From assembly GCA_032164295.1 (NCBI GenBank), contig JAJHTX010000013.1, positions 744,001-808,000 on the forward strand: a DNA stretch of 64,000 nucleotides, given 5' to 3'. The stretch's first letter is position 1, and each line of letters begins with the position of its first letter. Under the pieces are notes generated by a model, which saw nothing but the letters and a program-made list of their open reading frames with translations, searched no databases and was not told where the DNA came from. The position numbers and the translations under genes were made by a program. The DNA comes from Inonotus obliquus (taxonomy: Eukaryota > Basidiomycota > Agaricomycetes > Hymenochaetales > Hymenochaetaceae). Below are positions 34,174-45,309 of the stretch, in pieces.

Positions 34174-35359
34174 CTAACAGAGATAACCACAATGATGATA
34201 GAAAGCACGACAGCTAGTAGCACTGATAGACATTGTTTCACCATAAAGCTTCGCAACTACAGAACCCTCTGTCTCCTCATCACTGAACCTGACACGACGA
34301 AGCCGAGCCTTCAACAGAGAGAATGCCAGCTCAATTGGGTTGAAGTCTGGAGAATATGTAGGAAGAAACTTCAGCTTCATGTCCCTATGTATAACTAGAT
34401 CAGTAACAGCACTGCACAGCAGCACAACAGACTAAAACGGACCGACCTAGATTCGATGAGCTCTTGAATCTCCAGCAATTTGTGAATTACACAATTGTCC
34501 ATCACCACGACAGAATTCAGGGCCGGCCATGGCTGCATGTGGTCCAAAAGATCCCTGACGAAGGCGGTGAACAAAGCGGTGTTGAAGGATCCTTCCACTA
34601 TCATACAGTTGAGTATGCCAGTCGTAATAATCACGGGCAGGACTGAATACCTAGCAGAAGCAAGCCAGTTAGATTCTCAGCTATAAGGCGAGGCACTGCA
34701 CCTTTTGCCACGTGCAAAGATCATTTTCCAACATGCCTAACAGCCCTCCAAAGCCCACGCCTTCTTTCTCAGGAAGGTGTGTCAGTCGCATGCACTCTCA
34801 TCGACAAAGATGAGCTGTTCTGCCTCATATTGACATGCTATTCTTAATCTATACCGAATTTGAGCAGTCTCACTGCATTCAAGCGCCCTTTTTGATATCT
34901 TAGGCGGTGCATGGTAAGTCTGCTGATACCAGGTCATAATCATTACCATACCATCTTCAGAGTGAACCCCACCAGTTTTAAGGATCTCCACACCATAGTA
35001 TCCGAAACCTTCTTGCCGACTCGCCTTTCCAACTCTTCTCTCACTTCATCCAAGTACTGATCCTTGCGATGCTCAATTGAGCTCAGGAGAAATTGCAGTG
35101 TAGTCAGCCAAAGCGAGTATTTCCCGTTCCAATTTGAACTTACCTGCATGTCTGCATAGTCCAGTGCCCTTGGTCTCCCAGTTCTTGTGCCCTCCCCTTG
35201 AAAATGTCCCGTACGCTTGTATTGGGTGACCACTCGGTGGATAGTCGACCGATAGACACTCATCACATGAGCCAGATCATGTACGGTAGTGAGTTGTGAT
35301 TGATATAGCCTGAATATGATGTATCTCGCATCTTCTGAGAATGCTTTGCCTTGAACCAT
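34174..35359 (-). pseudogene. IS630/Tc1-mariner transposase, broken (copy 2)
   Basis: Nearly identical to the copy at 16477-17662 but on the minus strand. Protein-level differences noted: VMSVYRST for VMGVYRST, ITTG for TTTG, RSVRFSLL for RSDRFSLL, and SVVAKLY for SVVVKLY. It carries the same TGA (after DESACD) and the same TAG (after WALEGC) as copy 1. The shared defects predate the duplication. Confidence 0.85.
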
Positions 35360-36007
35360 TGCAGAATGATGCGAAAGGAGTAAGAAAAGTAAGAAGGAGT
35401 GTGCTAACTATGAGCACCGTTCACGTGCACCCAGGCATTAGTGGTATGCATAGAGAGGTCTGAGCATAGTGGTTGAAGCATAGAATGGATGGATGGGAAA
35501 CTCATGCTGGTGATGGCTATAGAGCATCTGATAGTCATGCAGAAAGGATCATAATTTTAGCAGCCTGTCTGTCCGCACTGCAGGGAAAGTTACGAGATGA
35601 GGAGGGTGGAACAGCATGAAGCAGAATGTAAACCTCTCTAGTGCACGACCAATACTGCACAGATCTGCTTCAAACTCACAGGGAATACTGCTATAGTATT
35701 GTACTTAATTTACAAGTAGAGAAAAAAATTTAGAGGCAGATGTAAAGGAGCAATAAATTTTGAACCTCAGTGAAAATGTGAGAGGGAACAGACTAGTGGC
35801 AGTTGTCTGGCCTCTTGCCTCTTGCACTCTTTATGCATCACTTCAATTTTTACATATTCGTATTCCTTGTGACCATAGCCAATTTTAGAGTGCTTAATCA
35901 ATGGTTATTGTGTCGTATCCACAGAGAAAATGTTGATTCATTCCTATTTTCGATGTTTTGGCTCAGACGCAGCTTATATCACACGAAATGCACATGTTGC
36001 AGGGACT
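34177..36007 (-). mobile_element. mariner-like (IS630/Tc1) element, copy 2, inverted
   Basis: 1.83-kb segment; reverse complement matches 15830-17659 throughout. TA is present at 34175-34176 and 36008-36009. Similarity to copy 1 stops abruptly at both ends. Confidence 0.8.
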
Positions 36008-36039
36008 TATGAATGGGGTTTGGCAATCCATATGGTGAT

Positions 36040-36857
36040 TGGCACGGCCTATCAAAATTTCATGCTTTCACACGGTCTCGATTAGCTTTGCCAGTGATCG
36101 ACGCGTCGATTTCAGTGTTGCACTTTTGGTTTTCACCTTTGTCCTCTTGAAATAATTTACACAATTGAAGTATTGATTTAGATTCAATACAGGGATATGT
36201 TTTTGAGGTCATTGAACACAATGGACCATAAATAGACGCAAAATAACAAATATTGAGCGAATTATGGCCAATTTTAGACATTTTCTCGAGAACTAGACAA
36301 CTTCTCCAATTTTTTTTCTGGACAAAATGAAGAAAATCACTTGAAAGTACTGCAAATGCACTGAAACAAGTCAACTTTTTCGAATTCAGAGAGGAAAGAA
36401 GCATACATTTAGTGTGCATAAACATTACATGCCATTTTCCTTTTATTTGAGTGAGTCAGAGCTTTCATTATTACACAAAACTATGTGTTAGCATCACAAC
36501 ATTATCCATGAATGATAATGAGCAGAGTTCTGAGCTGATATCAATGAAGACAAAGCAGCCTCCAAATCGAATAAATGCGGTCACGTGATATAGCAGTCCC
36601 ACATGAGAATGCTTTATCGAGACAAAATATGCCTCAATTGAGGAAAAATTACTTATTTAAGGTATGGTGAGATGATATTCAATGTTTTATAGTTAGTACA
36701 TTTATTGAGAGGAGATTTAACGGGTCTGATAAATATTGATGTTGGATTGCTGTGTCAAGAGAGTGAGACACAAAGATCGACGCGACTTACTATATTTGGG
36801 CACACATTCAAACTCCGCTCGGGAAAAGGCGTCACACGGATCACATAGGCCGTGCCA
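36040..36857. mobile_element. TIR element W, copy 1
   Basis: Bounded by the perfect 13-bp inverted repeat tggcacggcctat / ataggccgtgcca. The inside resembles 39066-39859 at several points: cggtctcg(a/c)ttagc near the left end, a tctggacaaaatgaagaaa-like block in the middle, and actatatt...gctccgctcg near the right end. Non-autonomous by appearance; a minus-strand open frame of 121 codons lies inside without a recognised motif. Confidence 0.6.
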
Positions 36858-37041
36858 GGCACCACCTTTCCTTCAACCACCACCATCGAGCGTGGAAAAC
36901 TCCCTCTCTCTCCCTTCATTCCGTCCGCCTTGCCAGTGTAGTTCTAGGGAGTCTGCACTTTATGGTGTCTCCCTTGCGACATCAGGTTGTTCAGCTTTAT
37001 GCTGTCTCCTGCTTGCCGTGGGGTTAATCTCTTTTATGCAC

Positions 37042-38316
37042 TAAATGTGTGAGATCGCGTCCGGTACCAAAATACCGAGACGAGGGGTGTATGGTTTTAA
37101 GTGAGAGAGGGCCAAATGAGGCAGTACTTATCCAGTACGCTCACGGTACTTGTTGTCTGTAGAAGGGGGATGTAAAGGGAGTCAAAGAAATAATAGAAAG
37201 TGGTGCTGGACCAGCTAGACGTTGGGGGGAATGTGTTCTTGTCCGGAATCGAGAGGGTCAGTACCATGGGAAAAATGTCGGTACAGGTCGGTACTTGAAC
37301 GAACGGGTTTGGTATGTGTAGAAATGTTGTAAAACAAAAGCTCAGTACAGAAATGAAAGGTGGATGTGCAGAATACAAAGGATAACAAAATGTCGGTACC
37401 GTGGGAAAAACGTCGGTACAGGTCGGTACTGCAAGGAAACTGCTAGCACGGGGTGGTATAGCAAGAAACAGACTGGGGGAGGCTGGTGGCTGAGAGTGTT
37501 GACTGGACTGGGAAGGAAACCTGAGCCCTCACACAGGAGGCTAACTCCGAAGGTTCACTTGAGATGGAACTGGGATGGGACTGGGACGAGGCTTGAGAGA
37601 AGACTGAGACAGAACTGAGAAGGGGGTGAGGAAACCCGAGCCCTCACGCTAGAGGCCAGCTCCTAAGATTACCTGGAGAGCTACTATGTACAGGAGGAGA
37701 TATTTATACTACTGTACCGTAGTCAGCTCATAATTCCAAAAGGGGAAAGTAAAAAGGAAGATCAAAACAAAGAAAAATGTCATAAGAAGAATGAATACAG
37801 TATAGCCATCAGGGGGACAACAAGAAAGGGTTAGAAAGGACAAGATACCAATGAAAACGTAGCATATAGTACCCCTGGATGAAAAGTCCTCAGAATAAGA
37901 GATTTGAACCCCTGCTGATTGATACCGATGCATTCCTGGTAGTACCGGACCTGAAAACCTTAACGGATACCAACCCTGAGCTTCCCCAAAGAACCGGCAT
38001 GCATAGTCCAACCATCAGGAAGGAATATCAGAGAGGGAGACGTCCGATCTATGTCTTGAGAGCATGTCAATTTGTCAATTTGTCTCGGTACCGGGTTTCT
38101 CGACACTCGGTACTCCCGGTATTCTCAGTACCAGGTTTCTTGGCACTCGGTACCGGTACTCTCGGCATTCGGTATCTTGAGAAATGGGACCGACAGTTTC
38201 TCTAGGTGTGCTGGTGGATACTAGAAGGTGTAGATGGGACCGTACCGTAGCATGGGGTAAGTGTAGAATGGGATACCGGACTTGATACTGGGCTCAGCTG
38301 CACATAGTTCTCTTCA
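37042..38316 (+). mobile_element. element X, copy 2, uninterrupted
   Basis: 1.28-kb direct repeat of X1, starting TAAATGTGTGAGATCGCG and ending ATAGTTCTCTTCA. Contains the intact site (ccaaccatcaggaagg near 38010) where X1 holds its nested insertion. No target duplication could be recognised here. A minus-strand open frame of 100 codons (38011-37709) aligns with that in X1 with an in-frame length difference. Confidence 0.75.
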
Positions 38317-39065
38317 GTGCGACGTAAGTCGTGCTCGCCTCCCTCGTCGGGCAAACTGGTGAAACCCAGTCTAAAAACTATCCTTTGTCCTACCCCCTAG
38401 TAGGGGTCCATTCTCACCACCCTTGTTCGCGCACTGTAGACTGTCCTGGCAGCTTCGGGGCTGGGTTAGTTGCTGTAATGGTGCACCGCAGTTGCATGCT
38501 GGGGCACCCGATTCTTCCCTCCAGACTGGAGATAAGGAGTGGTCATGTGGATAAGGAGGATATACCCGTGTAAGTCAGGGAGTGACGGACGGCGGCAGTG
38601 CAGGGCCACAAGGTCTTGAGCCTGTAATGGGCTTCTACGGGGGCCGGGAAGGCCTTCCTATGACGACACCATTGTGAGTAGGGCCGTAAAGCAGGAGGGC
38701 TCGAGGATGGTTGTCACGCCAGTAACCAGGCCGGATGCCATCGGATATGGCCAACCTATTCGCTTCAGGTAGGAAAGTACCTGCGAGGAAACTGCACCTT
38801 TTGCAGGTGTAACTGAAAGACGTAGAAGTTGCGAGCTGCGACAGGGATCATCTGGACTGGGCCATTCTGGGTTTCAGGTTAGGGGGGGGGGGGGGTCATC
38901 CGAGTTGGAGGGGGTTTTTCTTCTGCAATATTCTTTTGTAGATTGTTTTCCTCCTCCCTTTTCCTACCATAAGTGCCGGTTGAAATCCCGGTGTATGTAC
39001 TCTCACTGTATTGTGTATATCACTATGCAATACAACACTGTTAAGGCACCAATCCGTATAAAAAA
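38317..39065. other. GC-rich block ending in a G14 run
   Basis: 38340-38880 is clearly more GC-rich than its surroundings, without a coding frame I trust, and ends in a run of 14 G at 38882-38895. It could be the 5' part of a retroelement, but no motif supports this. Confidence 0.35.
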
Positions 39066-39859
39066 GTTGGCCATTCCCACGGTCTCGCTTAGCCTTCCAA
39101 GTGATCGACGGTCCCGCAGATCCTGTCCCATCTGTGGATTCAACATTCAACATGGTGAAATAATTGACACAACACATTTATCACTTTTTAAATGTATCAT
39201 ATAGATGCATCTTATGCTTGGAAAAGTAAATATCTTAAAAAATCAAAATTTCGCCAAAAAACAATTGAGATATGCATGATTTTATGTCATATCTCAAAAA
39301 CTAAGCAACTTCTTCAGAATTTTTTCTGAACAAAATGAAGAAATCAGGCTCAAAAAATAGAAACAGGTCAAAATCGGTGTATCCGAGGGGCCATTGAGAA
39401 TATATGCATTGTTCACTAAAGTTTTCTGCATTAACTAGTTGAATTTTGAGTATTTTCTATCATAATAATGTTATTTAACATTGAAAAGTGGCATAAATGC
39501 AATAACATCAGTTGTTTCGCAGTTCGATAGAGGAAGGGAGAGTGTGTAAAAATCAATAGTGCAATGTCACGTGACAGCATAGAGTCCATGAGAGATTCGG
39601 TGAACCTGTCCCCAGAAGATGCATTTGTCTATGTTAGGCCCTGATAATCTCTTATATTGTTCTATCTTGAAGTATTCATCCATATATGCCGGAGATTCAA
39701 GTACTTAAAGCTCAAAATTTCATTTATTTACTCAATGGTATAGGAATTGAGGATTTGCGTGACTCGCGGCAAGTGGGACGACAAGGCTTACTATATTGGG
39801 ATGTTATTTAAGCTCCGCTCGAAAAAAATCGGACCACGTAATATATGGGAGTTGCCAAC
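39066..39859. mobile_element. TIR element W, copy 2 (diverged)
   Basis: Imperfect inverted ends gttggccattccc / gggagttgccaac (11 of 13 match). Shares scattered blocks with W1 at 36040-36857 in the same order. No transposase is visible. Confidence 0.5.
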
Positions 39860-39864
39860 CCCCA

Positions 39865-40006
39865 TTATGAAAAAGACTGTAAAATGCCAACACGTGACTT
39901 ATATTTTAAATATCGACCCGTCGGATATCCTTATTGATATTTAAAATGACAAAGAAGAAAACATTTTAAATTCCGACCTCACCTCCATCTTGATTTGCCC
40001 GCCGTG
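39865..40006 (-). repeat. AT-rich repeat Z, copy 2
   Basis: Reverse complement of the repeat at 15577-15829 without the MITE. It ends about 160 bp before the F-box copy C start codon, so it may contribute to that promoter. Confidence 0.72.
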
Positions 40007-40167
40007 TCCAAACTTGGTTATGCTGGTCACAACTCGCGTGACTACGCAGTACCTTGAGCCATCATCAGCACCTTATCATCCACATCGTCTTTGCTAATAG
40101 ACCATCCCCGGTTTCTGTTTCTGCTTTCAGGCAAGGATCGAAAGCCTCGTATCCGTCTCTCATCGTC

Positions 40168-41552
40168 ATGGAGAACCTACTCGAGGAAATCCTCCGCGAC
40201 ATATTCCTCATAGCCACGAAGAACGCAGTTGACGATAATCCCATATCCTACCTGACACCGCTCCGCATTTCTCACGTATGCAGTCGATGGCGCAACATAG
40301 CACTTTCCTTCGGAGAAATATGGTCGTATCTCTACACAGATCGCACGCAATACTACAGATATGGAGGTCGGGCTATGGAAATTTTCGATACATGGCTTCG
40401 AAGGACGAATGGACAGCCACTTAATTTTACTCTCATCTTCTATCGGATTCGAGGGGACCAAAGGTGGACTTCCATGATCGAACATATGGTTTCAACAATG
40501 GTTGCGGAGCAGCATCGTTGGAGAAAGGTCCACATCATGTGGGATCTGTTTTCTTTCTGAACACCGTCGCGACGAACATGCCACTGCTAGAATCATTGGA
40601 TCTGAGTTACACGGGGAGAGGCAGGCTCGATGCACCTGCAATCATCGATCTCTCGGCCTCTCGCAATGTTCAGAAACTCATTCTTTTTGGTCCGCATGAA
40701 CTTAGGACTGGATCCGCACCGTTGAATGCGGGACTAAGCAGTCTTGAGACTTTGAGCGTTGATATTGTCTCTAGCGGTCCGCAAATGCGCGAATGGTGGA
40801 ATATCTTGCGAAACGCGAAAAACATCAAGCATCTTCGACTTTCCTTCCCTCATTCTTCCCCTATCAGTCAGGATACTGCCATTGCGGAAGACCTGGAAAT
40901 GGTAGTTCTGCCTCACGTTCGGACCCTTGCTCTAGGAGAAGGAAATGCCCTCAATAGCGCCCTCGATAGTCTCACCCTCCCCTCTTTGCATGCGCTATCT
41001 TGCGATTGTTTAGGTCCACCAGAAATTGATAATTTGTCGAACTTCCTTCGGCGCTCTATGCCCCCCTTGACGGCATTTTATATGCGCAGTTTCGGGAAAA
41101 CCGAAGGCGACTTAATTTCAACCCTCCGCTTGATGCCTACCCTCGAAAGTTTGCAAATTATTTCGTTATATGCACCGGTTGCTCTCTTCCAAGAGCTCAC
41201 CGTACCGGATCCCGACAGCACGAACGAGGAGAACAAAATCAAAAGGGGAGGCACACTTTGCCCCGCACTACGAAGGTTTCTTTTCGGAAGAGTTTGCGCG
41301 GAAGATACTACCGAGGCCGTCATTAATGCGTTTAGCACTATGCTAATGTCACGTCAACAGCGTATGAAGACGTTCATGGTAGTTGAGCTCAACGGACAAG
41401 TCGAGATGCTCCAGCTGCCGCTTACAAAGGGCCACCCTGACTACGAAAAAGTACGGCAAACAATTGACTGGCTTCCAATACTGTTGATAAGTGATGGTGC
41501 TTCGCGATACCCATCTGATTTTCCACTCCTCGGGCCCGCCATGATTAGTTGA
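40168..41552 (+). pseudogene. F-box/LRR-type gene copy C, one frameshift
   Basis: Closest to copy A in wording and to copy B in preserved length. It starts MENLLEEILRDIFLIATKNA with LRISHVCSRWRNIALSFGEI and runs open to TGA at 40558-40560. The same homology continues in another frame from about 40560 (TVATNMPLLESLDLSYTGRG) through LRR-like units to the stop at 41550-41552. Compared with copy A, the segment between gggatctg and acgaacatg is 23 nt instead of 24, so a single-base loss explains the shift. No GT/AG pair fits an intron here. It could be a real pseudogene, a truncated 130-residue F-box protein, or an assembly error. Confidence 0.75.
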
Positions 41553-41833
41553 TTCGGCGCTTCAGTTTGAATATCTAACGTACCGGGGGGTGAACGTATA
41601 ATTCATGGGCGATAATTGTTTGATCTCATCCTATGTTATAATGTTTTCTGCGTTATCTCCCCTTGAGTATAATAGCCATACCTGCCATCCTGCGCAGTTT
41701 GAATTTAACATGTTACAGAGTAAATCTACTTTTAACTCGAAACCGGTTTGGAATTGTTTAGGGGACGTGCTAAGACGAGGTGGATTTCCCGGATACAAGC
41801 AGTAGAATTGGACATAACAGATGAAGCACCCTC
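41553..41833. other. spacer between convergent genes
   Basis: No coding or repeat signal seen. Confidence 0.4.
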
Positions 41834-42741
41834 TTATGCCTTATGCCGTGGAGCCGATGAACCAGTACCTTCAGGTTGCACGCTCGCCGTTTGCTCTTCT
41901 CTACCCTTCTCGGTCGGATGTGCCTGCGGATGCTCCGTCAGGCCCGGGTCATCCGTCTTCTCCGTGTCAGTTTGAGTTGTTTTCGCGTCGGGCTCCTTTT
42001 TGTCCTTCTTATCCTGTGGAGTTATTAGCCACTCCCCGGCGACATGATGACGAAAAGCATGGCTATTGCCTCGGCAAACGCACCCCTTCTTGTTCTTTAC
42101 GCTTCAATATCCCAGTCATGCGTTCTTTCCCGGTCTGCTTCAGTTCTGGATCGCGTTTAACGGTCCCCTTTATCTCTTCTTTCAGACCCTGTATTCGTTC
42201 ACTCATCGTCTGTTTGAAGAAAATTGCATTACCAAAATTAGTTATCCCCCATGCTGCCAGCTATGAGTCGTGAACGTACGACACCATGTATTTTCCTGTA
42301 CTCTGGTCCAAGTCCATCGAGTTTTCCGGCATGCAATTGTTCAGGGTATCCACCTTCTGGCCCTGTGGGTGCCTGAAGTCCTTCGGTAGCTTCCGTTCCA
42401 GATCCTCGAGCGGCGCCTCCTTCTTCCTCGGCAGGGTCTGCCACACCATTCGTATCCTTTCTACCTCCTTGTATTCCGTCTGCACCTCGGTCCACACCTT
42501 CTCGGTGTTCTCCGTTTGAACCATTCTGTGAGGCTACAGTTGGGGGCTGAGGTTGATTTTGGCTGGAAGGAAGATTTGACTTTGAGGTTGCGTCGGCAAC
42601 TGCACCGACTCCATGCGTCGACGCGGCAGGGCTGGTGTTCGGATTGACTCCCGTTGTTGACCGTCCGGAGTCACCAAGCTCCCTACCGCCGTACGGCTGT
42701 GGAGTGTTCATGGTATGCGCCTCGTGCGTTGTTGAAGTCAT
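41834..42741 (-). CDS. conserved hydrophilic fungal protein
   Basis: Three exons (42741-42280, 42209-42084, 42013-41834), about 255 residues, all in phase 0 with good GT/AG ends. The start MTSTTHEAHTMNTPQPYGGR was chosen because the upstream open frame lacks coding character. The N-terminal half is Gly/Ser/Pro-rich. The centre has PEQLHAGKLDGLGPEYRK, and exon 2 gives MSERIQGLKEEIKGTVKRDP with ELKQTGKERMTGILKRKEQE. The pattern of a GLGP motif followed by a K/E-rich helix with repeated KGxVxxDPEL wording is, from memory, common in Agaricomycete proteins of unknown function. The tail is Lys/Glu/Thr-rich and looks disordered. It may be stress related, but this is only an analogy. Confidence 0.72.
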
Positions 42742-43076
42742 ATTGTGTATGCGTCGAGTAGGTTGTGTCACAGTGCTAAAGCTGGTGTAGGTGAACCTCC
42801 AGAGCCACACCGAATATATACGACTATAAATAACTGTGGAGGCTGACAATGACGCTCTTGGCGCGCAATGACGCTCTTGGCGCATAATGACGTAATGCAG
42901 GAGCAGGTGGTGTTCTGCTATATTTAGATCACACGCAATCGAACCAAGTTACATAAGACGCGGTTTTCATTTCTGTATTTTTGAAATGACCTATACGAAG
43001 CGGCCGTGTGGCCCGAGAATTAGTCGTAAGAAAATAGTATCTTAGCTATTGATGGAAAGCGAGTATGTGGAGCTGA
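42742..43076. promoter_or_regulatory. promoter region with duplicated 20-bp box
   Basis: Upstream of the minus-strand gene at 41834-42741. The box aatgacgctcttggcgc occurs twice in tandem (about 42849-42884), and a third atgacgtaatg follows directly. TGACG is the core of CRE/ATF-type sites. Confidence 0.5.
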
Positions 43077-43995
43077 TCAACGGAAAGAAGACGTGCAGTG
43101 AGTCACACTGCACGTGAAGCCTCAAGGAAAGGAAAAGAAACATACGTTGTCAGAGTACCGCTTCCAGAAGTGGGTTCTGTGCCAGCCTGAGCAGTCTTCA
43201 GGTATTGCGAAGTCGCGACGCCCTGGTTGGAGGTGAGGTACTATTCCAACATCGAAATTAATATCGTTGGGCATGAGAAGAAAACTGGATACCTACAGTG
43301 AAGAAATCATTGATGTCTCCGCTGAAGCTGGTGATCACTCCCCCAGAATTCGGAAGAAATGAGTAGACATTATTTGCGCCATTGGAACCAAAGTAGAGAT
43401 TCCTATCCGTAATTGAAAAGAAGATCGGATGCAATGGAATACGGGAGGACGAAACCTACCAAGTTTGTCCCGCGATGTTGAGGTTCGACGCTACGGGAGT
43501 AGGGTTACCATCCGCTCCATACGTCTCGGAAATAGGCCCTGCGTTATAGTTTGCCAGCCAAATCATGATCTCATTCACATTGTCACCGTCTGGAGTGTTT
43601 GCCGTGAATAGATCGTAGGCGACATCTGCAACTGCGCCGCTCGAAATATCGTACGTCCATTCCCAGGTCGACGGCATACTGGAGATCGCACCCAGCTGCA
43701 CACCAACGCCATCATCCAACTGGATATTCGAGAAGGTTTTTACGCCATTCCCGCCGGACCACTGCCAGGTCGTCTCCCATGCGATAGTAGAACCTGACAG
43801 TGACGTGATCTTTGAACATTGAGAGCCTGTGGCACCGCTAATCCCCCACTGGTCGAGGAATAACGTATACGGATTTGCTGTCACGGTATCCCACTGACCA
43901 CAGTGCTCCGAGGTGTCTACCTGCCGGTGATTAAGAGTCGGAGAAGAGAGTGCGTAGGGAAGAAGCGCTAGCAGGGCAGCCAGGAAATCTTTCAT
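43077..43995 (-). CDS. GH12 endoglucanase/xyloglucanase, secreted
   Basis: Retaining glycoside hydrolase of family 12, acting outside the cell on beta-1,4-glucans (cellulose, xyloglucan). Exons 43995-43460, 43402-43297, 43240-43146 and 43107-43077, about 255 residues. The start MKDFLAALLALLPYALSSPT is a signal peptide; a longer frame upstream is not used. WGISGATGSQC, TTWQWSGG and VKTFSNIQ are typical strand blocks. NEIMIWLANY holds the family nucleophile glutamate and QAGTEP the acid/base glutamate. SFSGDINDFFT precedes it as in other members. The last exon is short and its acceptor is not certain, so the final ten residues (TVTHCTSSFR) are tentative. Confidence 0.9.
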
Positions 43996-45309
43996 CTTCG
44001 ACTTCAGAGCGGTAATGTCAACGCAAAATTTGAGCGAGAACTTAAAGAACCTGTCCAAAAGCCCTGTAGTTTTATATCGTTACGTCGAAGGCGGGATGAG
44101 CATTCGCATAAGCGACCAGGATATATGACCGCTACACGTAGCACCGTGTTATTTGAGAGGTCAATTTCCACGTCAGCGTATTCAATACCTTCGAAGCATC
44201 ACGGGTATCCAGGTCCATGAGTTCCAATCCACTTTTTCCGTCCGTATATTTGGAAGAAGGCAATGGCGATGCGGCTGCGGCTGCGGAAAACATATGGCGA
44301 GTTAGAAATTGACAGTTTCTCCGATGCGGACCGCTACTGCGCATGCCTCTGATAATACAAGCGTAGATCCCAAACAGAGTATCATAGCTGTGACTTAGTC
44401 GTAGTCCAGAGCCCGCGAAATTGTCGCAAGTATGTACCAGGTACCTAGGGTTTGGAAAAATGCGATCATCAAGCTATGCCGCTAGAAACATGAAACAAGC
44501 AAGCAAGAAATTGAATGTGCGCAATAACGTACCTACTAATTTGCGCGGCGGTCAGAGGAATTATGCTACGTGGCTGACTGGCTCTGCTGCGCTAACCGAA
44601 TCGAGCACTCGATGCAAACCACTTTACCGCCTTCTGTCGCTGTCATATGGTCCGACACGAATCGTATATCTGCATCTTGGAGACCCGAGGTTTCGTGGAA
44701 CGTTGCTCCGAGAAGAGAGAAGATGAGCAAAAGTAAAGCAGCGTTACAGCGGCCCGGTCCGGTTGCCATCAATATTCGTGTGAAAGCAATACCCAGTCGG
44801 GAGCTCTGTTGACACAAGACTCTCATCTTTCGAATCTCTCGGCTAATTTGCTTTCTCTTCTTTGGCACATTCATATCATTTAGGCAGAATTCGGGTCAGC
44901 CTCACGATCGTTAGACGATGCGGCGATATTCCAGATCACAATAACTACGGTCAACAGTTAAATGGTTCATCTGGGGCGTGGATTTCATGTTTTAAATGTT
45001 CAATGGCAGCGTGTTCGCGAGCACCTTAACTGAACGGCTTGCCATTATACAAGCTCTGGTACGGCAACCTACTTGTATCTTTCTGGGCAAGTGTAAGCGA
45101 TCCTTGTGTCACGAACGCCGCTTGGTGTTTCTAACTCGTCTCCTGAACGATTACACCGCGACAGTAAGTCTCCATGTTCAAATGGTCTCCTTGTTTATAT
45201 CACTCGCAATAATTGACTTTCATACTTTTCATCATTAGCTACACCTGCTAGCTAATACGACAGTACTACATGATCGTCAATAGTTACGATTACGGCAAAG
45301 CCTACAAGT
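43996..45309. other. intergenic, one weak minus-strand frame
   Basis: A minus-strand frame near 44764-44566 begins MATGPGRCNAALLLLIFSLL, like a short secreted protein, but has no homology I recognise and no clear splice context. Otherwise nothing is seen. Confidence 0.35.

Noticed and set aside
36060..36425. Minus-strand frame of 121 codons in W1 as a transposase
   Set aside because: No DDE or zinc-finger motif, and not preserved as a frame in W2.
37880..37915. Minus-strand ggggttcaaatctc, resembling a tRNA B box, in elements X1 and X2
   Set aside because: No A box at the right distance and no cloverleaf could be drawn, so I do not call a tRNA or SINE.
44131..44344. Minus-strand frame of 70 codons with an alanine run
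   Set aside because: Short, low complexity, no neighbours in frame.
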